From DATCRE01 sp964235605 (GTDB taxonomy: Bacteria > Bacteroidota > Bacteroidia > Cytophagales > Cyclobacteriaceae): a DNA stretch of 64,000 nucleotides. Numbering within the stretch: the first letter of the stretch is position 1; every line of letters begins with the position of its first letter. The translations under genes were made by a program, and so were the position numbers. Location of the stretch: the NCBI GenBank assembly GCA_964235605.1, contig CAXSCR010000013.1, positions 15,460 to 79,459 on the forward strand, in the 5' to 3' direction. A model generated the notes under the pieces. That model was not told the origin of the DNA and did no database searches. It worked only from the letters and a program-made list of their open reading frames with translations. Of the stretch, positions 46,044 through 54,023 are shown piece after piece.

Positions 46044-46862
46044 TTAATTCAGCAGACTCGTGGGGATTAAAAATAAGATCAAAGAGGATTTGCCTGAAGT
46101 TTTTTTTTTAATACCAAGGAAGAGATCTCTTGGTTTAATGTAAAGCAGTGCCATGGTGACAAGCACGGTATTCAGAATACTTATTCTGGAAAAATCTTTG
46201 AAGGGCCTAAAATGAGAAACACGCGTTTCTTTTTCTGCATAATATACTTGTACAGGCACAGAGGTAACAGGAATACCTCGCCATGATGATCTTACAATAA
46301 CCTCAATTTCAAACTCAAATTTTTTGGTGAAGAAAATCATTCCATTCATCCGATGTATCGGATATAAACGATAACCCGATTGTGTATCTGGCAACTTCAA
46401 ACCTGTTTCCACCCAAAACCAAAAATTGGAGAACTTGTTTCCGAAACTACTTTTGCCCGGAACTGAACTTTGATCCATGTTCCGTGCACCAATAATGAGC
46501 GAGCCGGGTACGGCTTCTATTTTGTCAATGAATTGTGTGAGGTCTTCAGCAAAATGCTGGCCGTCAGAATCAATGGTAATCGCATTATGATAACCTAGCT
46601 CTAAAGCTCTTTTAAAACCTTGGCGTAGCGCCCAACCTTTTCCTACGTTTTTATTATAACCTACTAATTTAACTTTCGGAAAATCCTGAATGATTTCAGC
46701 CGTGTGATCAGTCGCACCGTCATTCACAACAATAATGTGATCGGTATATTTTAGAATGCTTTTTAATACCTGCCGAAGTGTACCTTCATTGTTATACGTT
46801 GGTACAATAACACAAACTTTGTTGCTAATAAATCTTTTTTGAAGTATAAGTTGTGCTGACAT
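46044..46862 (-). CDS. Glycosyltransferase family 2 (frameshifted at an A10 run)
   Basis: The 272-aa frame has the GT-A fold of polyprenyl-phosphate sugar transferases: VCVIVPTYNNEGTLRQVL, IIVVNDGATDHT, a DSDGQH metal motif (AITIDSDGQHFAED) and GARNMDQSSVPGKSSFG. The real sequence seems to end at LFLGIKK; after that, the frame passes an A10 homopolymer and continues as KTSGKSSLILFLIPTSLLN, which looks out of frame. GT2 proteins of pigment loci commonly carry a C-terminal DUF2062, found here in the next frame. The start codon overlaps the stop of the dehydratase gene by 1 bp. Confidence 0.85.
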   Translation of the reverse strand: MSAQLILQKRFISNKVCVIVPTYNNEGTLRQVLKSILKYTDHIIVVNDGATDHTAEIIQDFPKVKLVGYNKNVGKGWALRQGFKRALELGYHNAITIDSDGQHFAEDLTQFIDKIEAVPGSLIIGARNMDQSSVPGKSSFGNKFSNFWFWVETGLKLPDTQSGYRLYPIHRMNGMIFFTKKFEFEIEVIVRSSWRGIPVTSVPVQVYYAEKETRVSHFRPFKDFSRISILNTVLVTMALLYIKPRDLFLGIKKKTSGKSSLILFLIPTSLLN

Positions 46863-47230
46863 TACCGGGTTCCTAAAGTTCCTTTTATCTTAAAGAATGT
46901 AATTGCCTCAGCAAACAAAGTAGCGTTGATCTTTAAGCTTCCATCTTGCTCTTGGTCGTGCTGTATGTCAGCTTGAATTTCACTGTGTTCTGTTGGATTA
47001 ATCACAGAAAGGAATTTAATATTATCACCATTACGAATAATCAATTTCCTATTATAATGCTTTTCCAATATTTCCTTAATCATTTCCATCATACATACAC
47101 CAGGTACAATGGGTATGGAAGGAAAATGTCCTTTAAAAATTGAATGTGATTTATTGATTTGTAAAAAAGCCTTCAACATGCTACCCGCATTCTCTGTTCG
47201 CTGGATGTAGAAGAAGTCATTTAATAGCAT
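46862..47230 (-). CDS. 3-hydroxyacyl-ACP dehydratase, FabZ/FabA-like hotdog
   Basis: The 122-aa single-hotdog protein has the FabZ signature FKGHFPSIPIVPGVCMMEM with catalytic His35 and the acidic Glu49. It would remove water from 3-hydroxyacyl-ACP during polyene extension. A second, different hotdog dehydratase is at 56791-57225, so the cluster may use two specialised or heteromeric dehydratases, as known for aryl-polyene systems. It is packed between the lipoprotein gene (1 bp away) and the GT2 gene. Confidence 0.85.
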   Translation of the reverse strand: MLLNDFFYIQRTENAGSMLKAFLQINKSHSIFKGHFPSIPIVPGVCMMEMIKEILEKHYNRKLIIRNGDNIKFLSVINPTEHSEIQADIQHDQEQDGSLKINATLFAEAITFFKIKGTLGTR

Positions 47231-47231
47231 A

Positions 47232-47978
47232 CTAGCGTTGTAATTTTTTAAGATTGATTTGCATGTCGAATGTAAAATGTTTCAGATGAACAGAATCCGG
47301 TGGACTATTCTTCTCCCCTTTCAAGGTGACCTCCACTTTTTTCTTTCTCTTCGACACCTTTTCAATTCTTAACAAATTAGCGCATTCTTTATCGGTTATG
47401 AAATAATCCGTTTCCTTTTTTCTGGTCACGGCATAAAAAATTTCATTGTTCTGCGTATAACTTTTTAGTGCCTCATTTGTTATTCCCCACATTAAAATCA
47501 ATTCAAAATCTTTACGAAGCAAGTTAATAACAGGCTTCTTATCCATCTGCTCTATGATCTGATGAACTTTAAAATTACCGTCTCTACCAAATTCAAAATC
47601 AAAAAAAGTAACGCCCACTTCATTGGTAAATACCAGCCGTGTAGAACTATCTGCCATGGTTTTAAAAAGCAATAGTCCGCTAATGTGTTTGCCAATTACA
47701 TCTACCGATGCATTATACCAGTTTGACTTGAATGTAGGTTTAAATTTTTGTACACAAGTTTTGTCAGCTTCAATTGATTGAAGTGAGGGGTATATTGATT
47801 TGCAGCTGAACGTGATAAAAAGAAGAACGAGGTACGAGGTACGAAGGACGAAATATGAGGTACGATGGACGAGGTACGAAGTACGAAGTATGAGGTATGA
47901 GGTATGGAGGGCGCGTGATGAAATCAATGACCTGGGAAATTTACTTGCCTGCGAAAACTGCATCTTGTATAGGGACAT
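47232..47978 (-). CDS. Cluster-associated lipoprotein with heptad-repeat signal region
   Basis: The 248-aa frame starts within the 3' end of lolA. Residues 24-50 are four 7-aa repeats of the LRTSYLV type, encoded by a 7-bp DNA repeat, leading straight into LLFITFSC, a lipobox. The mature domain (about 190 aa, FKPTFKSNWYNASVDVIGKHISGLLLFK ... VEVTLKGEKNS) is conserved-looking, probably beta-rich, and similar in layout to lipoproteins placed beside LolA in pigment loci. The native start cannot be decided, since no other ATG precedes the lipobox except those at 47978 and 47963. Confidence 0.7.
   Translation of the reverse strand: MSLYKMQFSQASKFPRSLISSRALHTSYLILRTSYLVHRTSYFVLRTSYLVLLFITFSCKSIYPSLQSIEADKTCVQKFKPTFKSNWYNASVDVIGKHISGLLLFKTMADSSTRLVFTNEVGVTFFDFEFGRDGNFKVHQIIEQMDKKPVINLLRKDFELILMWGITNEALKSYTQNNEIFYAVTRKKETDYFITDKECANLLRIEKVSKRKKKVEVTLKGEKNSPPDSVHLKHFTFDMQINLKKLQR
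47823..47913. repeat. Heptanucleotide repeat array, AGGTACG family
   Basis: Thirteen consecutive 7-bp units of the form A(A/G)GTACG (variants AAGGACG, AAATATG, AGGTATG) run without interruption. Because three units make 21 bp, the minus-strand protein shows a 7-residue repeat. The array lies inside the signal-peptide region of the lipoprotein gene. Confidence 0.9.
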
Positions 47979-48822
47979 TCAATTCTTTGTGTATAAAACG
48001 AATTACAGTATTGTCGCCTGAGGGCTCTCCCATGTCAATGGAAGAAACAGAGTAGTCTTTTTTATCGGCATAGATCAAAATAGTTTGAAAAAATTCTTTG
48101 AGCGATTTACTCACTGGGGTCATTTCTAACAACCAAGTTTTATCATTTTCAAAAACATGCACGGTGAAATCTTTATTATCGAGCATAGTGCCTTGCACAC
48201 AATCAACCATGATCTTATTTACCTGCTGAAATAGCTTGTTCGACTTCATATTCACTTTGCTCTCTTTCTGATTATCGCGTACCAACATTTGATCTCCATT
48301 CATGATCATCAAATATTGAAATGGCTTCTGATATTCAATCCGAACTTTATTTTCTCTCTTAAAAGTAAACTTCCCCTCCGAAATAATTTTCTCTTCCAAT
48401 ACTGCCAAGTTCTTCTCCTGAACAAAATCACTTTTAATAGAATGAATTTTCTTCGCTTCAATGGCGAATTGTTTTTTGAAGCTCGCTATGTTGGAGATGG
48501 GGGTGAAACCGGTGTATTGGGCGGAAGTGGTGGTGACCGTTGTTAGGAGTGCTAATAAGGTCCACAGTCCACAGACAACAGTCCACAGACGTGGGGTGGA
48601 ATGGTTAATGTGTAGGGCTTTTTTCAGTCGATGGTCAATGGTCGATGGTCCATAGTCTGATGTTTTACACTGTCCTGTGATCTTAAAAGCTAACGGCCGT
48701 GGACCGTGGACTGTGGACAGTGGACTAATTAACCTATCCAGCCGTGGACCGTGGACTGTGGACCGTGGACAAACCATGGACCATCGACTATCGACTATTG
48801 ACTCATTCATACGCTTCCTCAT
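47941..48822 (-). CDS. lolA: LolA-like outer-membrane lipoprotein carrier protein with repeat-encoded N-terminus
   Basis: The mature part (residues about 105-293: IASFKKQFAIEAKKIHSIKSDFVQEKNL, GKFTFKRENKVRIEYQKPF, NDKTWLLEMTPVSKSLKEFFQTILIYADKKDYSVSSIDM) is the LolA/LppA fold that shuttles lipids through the periplasm; in pigment loci it probably carries the product. About 90 residues precede it. Start codons are available only at 48822 and 48810, both overlapping the deacetylase stop. The following residues (two copies of STVHGPR, then LWTVVCGLWTLLALL) are encoded by a heptanucleotide repeat, and the last part also supplies the hydrophobic signal core before SAQYTG. Confidence 0.8.
   Translation of the reverse strand: MRKRMNESIVDSRWSMVCPRSTVHGPRLDRLISPLSTVHGPRPLAFKITGQCKTSDYGPSTIDHRLKKALHINHSTPRLWTVVCGLWTLLALLTTVTTTSAQYTGFTPISNIASFKKQFAIEAKKIHSIKSDFVQEKNLAVLEEKIISEGKFTFKRENKVRIEYQKPFQYLMIMNGDQMLVRDNQKESKVNMKSNKLFQQVNKIMVDCVQGTMLDNKDFTVHVFENDKTWLLEMTPVSKSLKEFFQTILIYADKKDYSVSSIDMGEPSGDNTVIRFIHKELNVPIQDAVFAGK
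48559..48805. repeat. Heptanucleotide repeat array, TGGACTG family
   Basis: Runs of 7-bp words are present: AGTCCAC-type at 48559-48593, GATGGTC-type at 48626-48655, and TGGACCG / TGGACTG / TGGACAG at about 48697-48775, grading into ACTATCG and ACTATTG up to 48805. All lie between the start codon and the mature domain of lolA. Translated on the minus strand they give 7-aa repeats (STVHGPR). Confidence 0.85.
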
Positions 48823-49582
48823 TTAACAACTCATCCAACCTTACAACTTTTAAACCAACTTTATTAATGTGCTCTATTAGTCTGGGTAAAATACCAATTG
48901 TGCTTTCGCAGAAGTCGTGGAGTAAGATTACGTCGCCGCCGCGGAGGTTTTTGGTTATGCGTGCGAAAAGTTTGTCTTCATCTTTTGTTATGGTGTCGAA
49001 CGAGCGCACGCTCCAGCCTATGGTAACATAGTTACCTATTTTTATTGCTTTTGCAAGATTGGGGTTGGTGACACCGTATGGTGGTCTGAAAAAGCGAGGC
49101 TTTTTATTTAAGGTTTTTGTAATGATCAGATCCGTTTTTGTTAATTCTTTACGCATTTGACTTGCCAATTGAAGGTCGAAGAACTTGCCGTGGAAATAGG
49201 TATGATTTCCAATGATATGACCTTGATTATGTATTTCTAAAAGTATCTCAGGGTGTTTCGCGATACGATAGCCGATACAAAAAAAGATGGCTTGTACCTG
49301 ATATCTTTTCAATATGTCTAGAACGCGTGCTGTAAAATAAGGTAATGGACCATCATCGAATGTTAGCGCTACACCTTTGCTATTTTTATTTGCATTGCAC
49401 TTTATGGGCACATAGAATTTGGCTTGCACCAACATTGACCCGTACGTTTGAATTGCTATGTAAATAACGAGCAGCAAGAAGTAAAACCAATTTGAAATAT
49501 CGATACGCCAATCGAGAATGATCAGTGCAATAAGCAGTGTGACGGAGACAATATTGACATTTCTATAATTCACACGATTCAA
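48803..49582 (-). CDS. Membrane-anchored polysaccharide deacetylase (NodB family)
   Basis: The 259-aa protein has two N-terminal hydrophobic helices (about 10-26 and 32-50) and a NodB domain: TFDDGP (74-79, metal/catalytic Asp), HTYFH (His127, His131), RFFRPPYG and DVILLHD. All carbohydrate-esterase-4 metal residues are present. Such deacetylases recur in flexirubin loci, where the substrate is unknown; deacetylation of an envelope glycan or removal of an acyl group from the product are possible. It overlaps lolA by 20 bp and the KS-like gene by 20 bp. Confidence 0.88.
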   Translation of the reverse strand: MNRVNYRNVNIVSVTLLIALIILDWRIDISNWFYFLLLVIYIAIQTYGSMLVQAKFYVPIKCNANKNSKGVALTFDDGPLPYFTARVLDILKRYQVQAIFFCIGYRIAKHPEILLEIHNQGHIIGNHTYFHGKFFDLQLASQMRKELTKTDLIITKTLNKKPRFFRPPYGVTNPNLAKAIKIGNYVTIGWSVRSFDTITKDEDKLFARITKNLRGGDVILLHDFCESTIGILPRLIEHINKVGLKVVRLDELLNEEAYE

Positions 49583-50630
49583 GCATTATTAAGGAATGAT
49601 GTTTACCCTGATATTGATTGTAAATAAGTATGCGTTTTAAATTTTTGTCTGACTCACCTTTTACAAATACAGATGAGGGAACTTTTCCTCTCTTTAAAAT
49701 TTTTGCAGCAACCCAAAGCGCAAAGGCAATGGCGGTTGGGTATTCACCACACAAATGTTTAAAAACACCAACAGCAGACTTAGGAAATAGTGATGAAGCA
49801 AATTGATCGTAGTTGGCATCCAGTTTCACATCGCCATTTTTGCCTAGTAACACCATATCGACATCCCTGGTGGTAAGGCGTCTATTGTGTAAAAAATCTT
49901 TTACGCGCGCATCAATTTCCGCAGCGCCAGATGGATTGTAAAAAGTAGTGAGATCACTGATTACCCCATAGGCATTTGGCCCTTTTTCAGGCGATAATAA
50001 AAAGTAGGCTGCACCTTCTCCCAGTAATGTTCGCTCCGTATTGCTTTGTAATACTTTTAGACTAGAAACACATTCTGATTTTGATAAATTAAATCTATTC
50101 AACACATCAAAACTCATATTAGTAAGTTCATCTACACCACCTACCAGTACATTGCTCTGCTGTTCTGCAATCATCATGACCGCGTCTATTAAAGCATTCT
50201 CAAATGAGAAAGCACGATGCGAGTAAGTTTGATTATAACCCAGGCATTGAAGCAGCAATGCTACCTGTGAGCCGATAGTGTTATGTGTTGATTGAATAAA
50301 AGGTGTAGGATTAAGCGCCTGTTCTTTATTCTCAATCATTTTAGTTAAGAAGATGCCTGTATCTTCGAGACAACCAAGCGCAGTGCCTGTAATAATAGCA
50401 TCTGGTTTTTCAATGCCCGATTCTTTTAATGCAAAGCCTGCCGAAGCCACACCCATACGAATTATTCTACTCATTCTCCGAATAGAACGCGGTTCGATCC
50501 ACCCGTTATAATCGGGTTCAATACATGGCAATCTATTATCCGTATATTCTGTTAACGCCTTTAGAAAAGGAACATCGCCAAAAGTAAGCTGAGGTGAAAT
50601 ATTACCGATGCCGTTGATGTATGTTAACAT
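49563..50630 (-). CDS. Catalytically dead beta-ketoacyl synthase (chain-length-factor-like)
   Basis: The 355-aa protein has the thiolase fold of KS enzymes (MGVASAGFALKESGIEKPDAIITGTALGC, SNVLVGGVDEL, LLGEGAAYFLL) but lacks the catalytic residues. Where active KSs have TACSSS there is RAFSF (near residue 141), and neither histidine motif (HGTG, GH) is present. This is the pattern of chain-length factors that pair with an active KS. The adjacent KS (50632-51831, 1 bp away) is the natural partner, giving a KS/CLF heterodimer as in aryl-polyene synthesis. Confidence 0.85.
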   Translation of the reverse strand: MLTYINGIGNISPQLTFGDVPFLKALTEYTDNRLPCIEPDYNGWIEPRSIRRMSRIIRMGVASAGFALKESGIEKPDAIITGTALGCLEDTGIFLTKMIENKEQALNPTPFIQSTHNTIGSQVALLLQCLGYNQTYSHRAFSFENALIDAVMMIAEQQSNVLVGGVDELTNMSFDVLNRFNLSKSECVSSLKVLQSNTERTLLGEGAAYFLLSPEKGPNAYGVISDLTTFYNPSGAAEIDARVKDFLHNRRLTTRDVDMVLLGKNGDVKLDANYDQFASSLFPKSAVGVFKHLCGEYPTAIAFALWVAAKILKRGKVPSSVFVKGESDKNLKRILIYNQYQGKHHSLIMLESCEL

Positions 50631-50631
50631 A

Positions 50632-51831
50632 TTATGCTTTAGAGAAAATTATGGAAGAACAATTTCCTCCAAATCCAAATGAATTGCTTAAGACGTGATT
50701 GATGGATAATCCTTTTTCAAGTTTTATCTGTGGGGCATAATTTAATTCTGGAATCTGAACTTTGAAACGCAGGTTGGGATAAACCAATCCATTCAAAATA
50801 GAAAGGACAGAGAACACCGCTTCAATGCCTCCACTCGCTCCTAATGTATGGCCGGTAAATGCTTTGGTAGAACTTAGCTTCGGTACCTTATCACCAAACA
50901 AGCGTTGAATGGCTGCGCCTTCAGAACTATCATTATTTTGTGTACCGGTGCCATGTAAATTTATATAATTGACATCGGTAGTTTTTATTTTTGCCATAGC
51001 CAATGCATCTGTCATAGCCATGAAAGACCCCCGTCCCTCAGGTGAAGATGCAGTTTGATGGTACGCATCGGTGGTGTTCGCATACCCTGCTACAATAGCA
51101 TGCGACTTAATTTTTGCTTCCTGCAAAACACGTTCTGAAACTATAACAACAAAGCCAGCGCCCTCGCCAAGATTTAATCCATTACGTGTTGCATCAAAAG
51201 GACGGCAGGGTTCCTTATCCAAAATCATTAAACTATTAAATCCATTCAACGTGAATTTTGAAAGCGCATCTGTGCCGCCCGCAACAACAACATCCAGGTG
51301 ACCTTGTTTAATTAGGCGCGATCCTAAAATAATAGAATTGACAGATGACGAGCAAGCTGTGTTAATGGTAGAGATAAAATCTTTGATGCCTAAATCATCG
51401 GCAATAAGTTCGGTGGTTTTGCCGCACTCATGATTGGCTACATCTGCTAAATTGCCTGTCGTTTTATCGTTTAGAAAATCTACAATAAAATTCTCCGTAA
51501 AGTCCATTCCGCCAACGGTCGTAGCCGATATGAACCCGGTGCGCCAAGATTTTAAATTTAAGCCTGAATGTTCAACAGCTTGCCGGGCAGCAGCTATCCC
51601 TAACATAGCGGTACGCGTTATAGGTTTAGCCAATCCAAGACTTGCTGCGAGTTTTTGATTTGATAACTTAACTTCACCTACAGGCAAATGACCTTGGTGG
51701 ATGGATTCGAATAAAGTTATTGGCCCGATGCCAGAGCTATTATTCTCAAAGGCATTCAGTGTTTCTGTTACTGTATTACCAATGGCTGAGATAACTCCAA
51801 ATCCAGCTACATGCACATTACTATTCGACAA
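50632..51831 (-). CDS. Beta-ketoacyl-ACP synthase (FabF-like), active
   Basis: The 399-aa condensing enzyme has the complete Cys-His-His triad: Cys160 (NTACSSS), His293 (LHGTGTQNND) and His328 (FTGHTLGASG). It would catalyse decarboxylative condensation with malonyl-ACP during polyene elongation. It lies between its ACP (5 bp upstream) and the catalytically dead KS (1 bp downstream), so the three probably form one extension module. Confidence 0.93.
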   Translation of the reverse strand: MSNSNVHVAGFGVISAIGNTVTETLNAFENNSSGIGPITLFESIHQGHLPVGEVKLSNQKLAASLGLAKPITRTAMLGIAAARQAVEHSGLNLKSWRTGFISATTVGGMDFTENFIVDFLNDKTTGNLADVANHECGKTTELIADDLGIKDFISTINTACSSSVNSIILGSRLIKQGHLDVVVAGGTDALSKFTLNGFNSLMILDKEPCRPFDATRNGLNLGEGAGFVVIVSERVLQEAKIKSHAIVAGYANTTDAYHQTASSPEGRGSFMAMTDALAMAKIKTTDVNYINLHGTGTQNNDSSEGAAIQRLFGDKVPKLSSTKAFTGHTLGASGGIEAVFSVLSILNGLVYPNLRFKVQIPELNYAPQIKLEKGLSINHVLSNSFGFGGNCSSIIFSKA

Positions 51832-51835
51832 AAGA

Positions 51836-52093
51836 TCAGGCGGTTTGATGTGCTTTAATGTACTCGGCCATGGTTTTTACTGAGCGAAAAATCTTTGGGC
51901 CTTGCTCAGGGTCTGCAATTTTAATATTATAGTACTGCTGCATGAGTACGATAAGCTCCAAGGCATCAATGGAATCCAAGCCAAGTCCTTCGACAAATAG
52001 CGGCTGATCATCGCCAATGTCTTGGACTTTGAGGTGCTTTAAATTCAACTCATCTATAATCCTCTGTTTGAGATCAGCCATTAATTGTTCCAT
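51836..52093 (-). CDS. Acyl carrier protein (cluster copy 1)
   Basis: The 85-aa acidic four-helix carrier has the phosphopantetheine site Ser41 in GLGLDSIDALELIVLMQ. It carries the growing aryl-polyene chain for the adjacent KS. Phosphopantetheinylation would be by the AcpS at 38229. It is separated by 4 bp from the KS-like gene at 52098. Confidence 0.93.
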   Translation of the reverse strand: MEQLMADLKQRIIDELNLKHLKVQDIGDDQPLFVEGLGLDSIDALELIVLMQQYYNIKIADPEQGPKIFRSVKTMAEYIKAHQTA

Positions 52094-52097
52094 AATT

Positions 52098-52706
52098 CTA
52101 CTGGTAAAGTTTCCCTAACTGCTTCGCCGAATGTTCTAGCGAGTTGTCATGTTTTCTATTTTCGACCAAATATAAAAAAACATTATGCTGTTCACCCAAT
52201 ACTTCTACCCATCCTGCTACACAAGCTTGTGTACCTTCTACAAGAACTTGATCAACATACGCTGAAATAAATTCAGGGTTAAATTTTTCGAAGACAAAAA
52301 AACCATTCTCTCCTTTCAAACCATGGCGAATGCAAATTTCGCCCATAACAATATTTGGCAAGGTATATACAAACAAAGCAGGACTAGCAATTTGTTTTGT
52401 GCTTTCTAAATAGCGCACGTCGGTATCGAGACTTGAACTTGCGTTGGATAAGATTACAGCAACTTGCTCAGGCTTGAATTCTTCTTTCAAAATGCGCCCT
52501 TTTAGCAGAACTTCACTCGCTAGCAAACCTAGTTTAGCAAGATTATCCATTTTGTAAAATTTCGGATAATTGATCTGCAGTTTTTCATAAGCGTTGGGAA
52601 GCCATTCGTCTATAGCCGATTTCTTTTCTCCCTCAAAGACCTGGTCACCATTTATAGAAATTCGACGATCTTTTATTAAACAATATGATGATATGAAATG
52701 AGCCAA
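52098..52706 (-). CDS. Degenerate half-length beta-ketoacyl-synthase-like protein
   Basis: The 202-aa product resembles the N-terminal half of a KS (EVLLKGRILKEEFKPEQVAVILSNASSSLDTDVRYLES ... PALFVYTLPNIVMGEICIRHGLKGE), but the segment where the catalytic cysteine should be reads GENGFFVFEK, and the C-terminal half is missing. It is not a recent truncation, as the stop and the tight 4-bp spacing to the ACP look natural and the same kind of protein occurs in other flexirubin loci. It may act as a structural partner of an active KS. That role is inference. Confidence 0.65.
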   Translation of the reverse strand: MAHFISSYCLIKDRRISINGDQVFEGEKKSAIDEWLPNAYEKLQINYPKFYKMDNLAKLGLLASEVLLKGRILKEEFKPEQVAVILSNASSSLDTDVRYLESTKQIASPALFVYTLPNIVMGEICIRHGLKGENGFFVFEKFNPEFISAYVDQVLVEGTQACVAGWVEVLGEQHNVFLYLVENRKHDNSLEHSAKQLGKLYQ

Positions 52707-52723
52707 AATTAAACTAAATCGAT

Positions 52724-53980
52724 TTACAGGTTATTTAATTTGGCAACCTTATTCTGGTATCTGATGATGCGAACCGTTTTATCTAAGGCTGTATCGTGTT
52801 CTTTCACAAACGGATTGTTTTGATCCCATACATATCCGGCTAACACCGAACAGATTTGTCGCTTCACTTCCAGGTCAGGATTATCAGCAAAAAATATCTT
52901 TTCAAGGGTTCCATCATACCAAGCCATTACATACGTTCTGAACGTGTCAACGCCTTGCTGTATAAATTTGGTGTAGTCAACATCCCAATCTATTTTTTCA
53001 CCTTTCAGTTTACGGATCACCAACTTGCTAGCCGTGTGACTTGACACCGTAGCAAACATAACACCGGAAGAGAAAACCGGATCTAAAAATTCAGTTACGT
53101 TACCGGTAAGAACAAATCCTTTTCCAAAAAATTTATCTGTTGTAGCTGACCAAGCTTCAAGTTTACGTGGTTCAAATACCCTTGAAACATCACCAAATCT
53201 TTCTTTCAAATATTCGTTGCCTTGTATCAGCGATTCAAATTGCTGGGTGAGATCGCCGGGTACGGAATTAAAAAAATCAAAGCTACCAACAAAGCCAAGC
53301 GAGGTAACGCCATTGGAGAACGGAATGATCCACACCCATGTGCCTGGCGCATAAATAATTACAATGATGCGGTTAGGCTCATCGAAATTCATACGGAGTT
53401 TATCTTCAACATGCGCGAATACGGCTTTGCGCGGATCAAGATTAGAAGGTTTCTCCATCTTGAACATGCGTGGAATTACACGACCATAACCACTTGCATC
53501 TACTATGAAGCGCGCATTGATGGTCTTGGTTGTACCATCTTTCAATTGCACTGTTGTTACTGAGGTTTCATCCTCAGCTATTTTTATATCTGTAACGGTT
53601 GTTTCAAATTCTACTTGCACACCGCGATCTTCAACCGCTTTGATTAATGCTGTGTCGAAGTCTGCACGTTGAACCTGCCAGGTCCATTTCCATCCATCGG
53701 TAAACTGTTCACTGAAATTAAAATCAGAAACCTTGTCTCCTAGCAAAAATTTGGCGCCAAACTTTTCTTGAAAGCCTTTAGCCTTTATGGTGTCTAATAG
53801 ATCAGCATCTTCTAAAACTTCCATACAACGTGGAAGTAAGCTTTCGCCAATTACGAATCGGGGAAATTTTTCTTTTTCCACCACCCTAACTTTAAATCCA
53901 GCCTTATGGATCATGGCGGCGGCGATGCTTCCGGCAGGGCCCGCTCCTATTACAAGTACGTCTGTGCTTTCACTATGCAT
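52724..53980 (-). CDS. FAD-dependent halogenase-like oxidoreductase
   Basis: The 418-aa flavoprotein of the tryptophan-halogenase / geranylgeranyl-reductase group has GAGPAGSIAAA (12-22), VVEKEKFPRFVIGESLLP and DASGYGR. Two halogenase marks are present: Lys73 in QEKFGAKFLLG, at the place of the catalytic lysine in phenolic halogenases, and WVWIIP at 215-220, a WxWxIP motif. Chlorinated flexirubins have been described in the literature. Ring chlorination is thus possible; ring hydroxylation by a halogenase-like monooxygenase is the main alternative. Confidence 0.8.
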   Translation of the reverse strand: MHSESTDVLVIGAGPAGSIAAAMIHKAGFKVRVVEKEKFPRFVIGESLLPRCMEVLEDADLLDTIKAKGFQEKFGAKFLLGDKVSDFNFSEQFTDGWKWTWQVQRADFDTALIKAVEDRGVQVEFETTVTDIKIAEDETSVTTVQLKDGTTKTINARFIVDASGYGRVIPRMFKMEKPSNLDPRKAVFAHVEDKLRMNFDEPNRIIVIIYAPGTWVWIIPFSNGVTSLGFVGSFDFFNSVPGDLTQQFESLIQGNEYLKERFGDVSRVFEPRKLEAWSATTDKFFGKGFVLTGNVTEFLDPVFSSGVMFATVSSHTASKLVIRKLKGEKIDWDVDYTKFIQQGVDTFRTYVMAWYDGTLEKIFFADNPDLEVKRQICSVLAGYVWDQNNPFVKEHDTALDKTVRIIRYQNKVAKLNNL

Positions 53981-54023
53981 AATTCAATTTACAAATTGCC
54001 ATACTATTTAGAAATGTTGATTG

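Noticed and set aside
47800..48021. Plus-strand open frame of 73 aa with repeated RYEVR units
   Set aside because: It is the antisense reading of the heptanucleotide array inside the lipoprotein gene; the repeat keeps several frames open.
48744..49031. Plus-strand open frame of 95 aa
   Set aside because: It runs antisense through the repeat array and the NodB catalytic domain, which is clearly coded on the minus strand.
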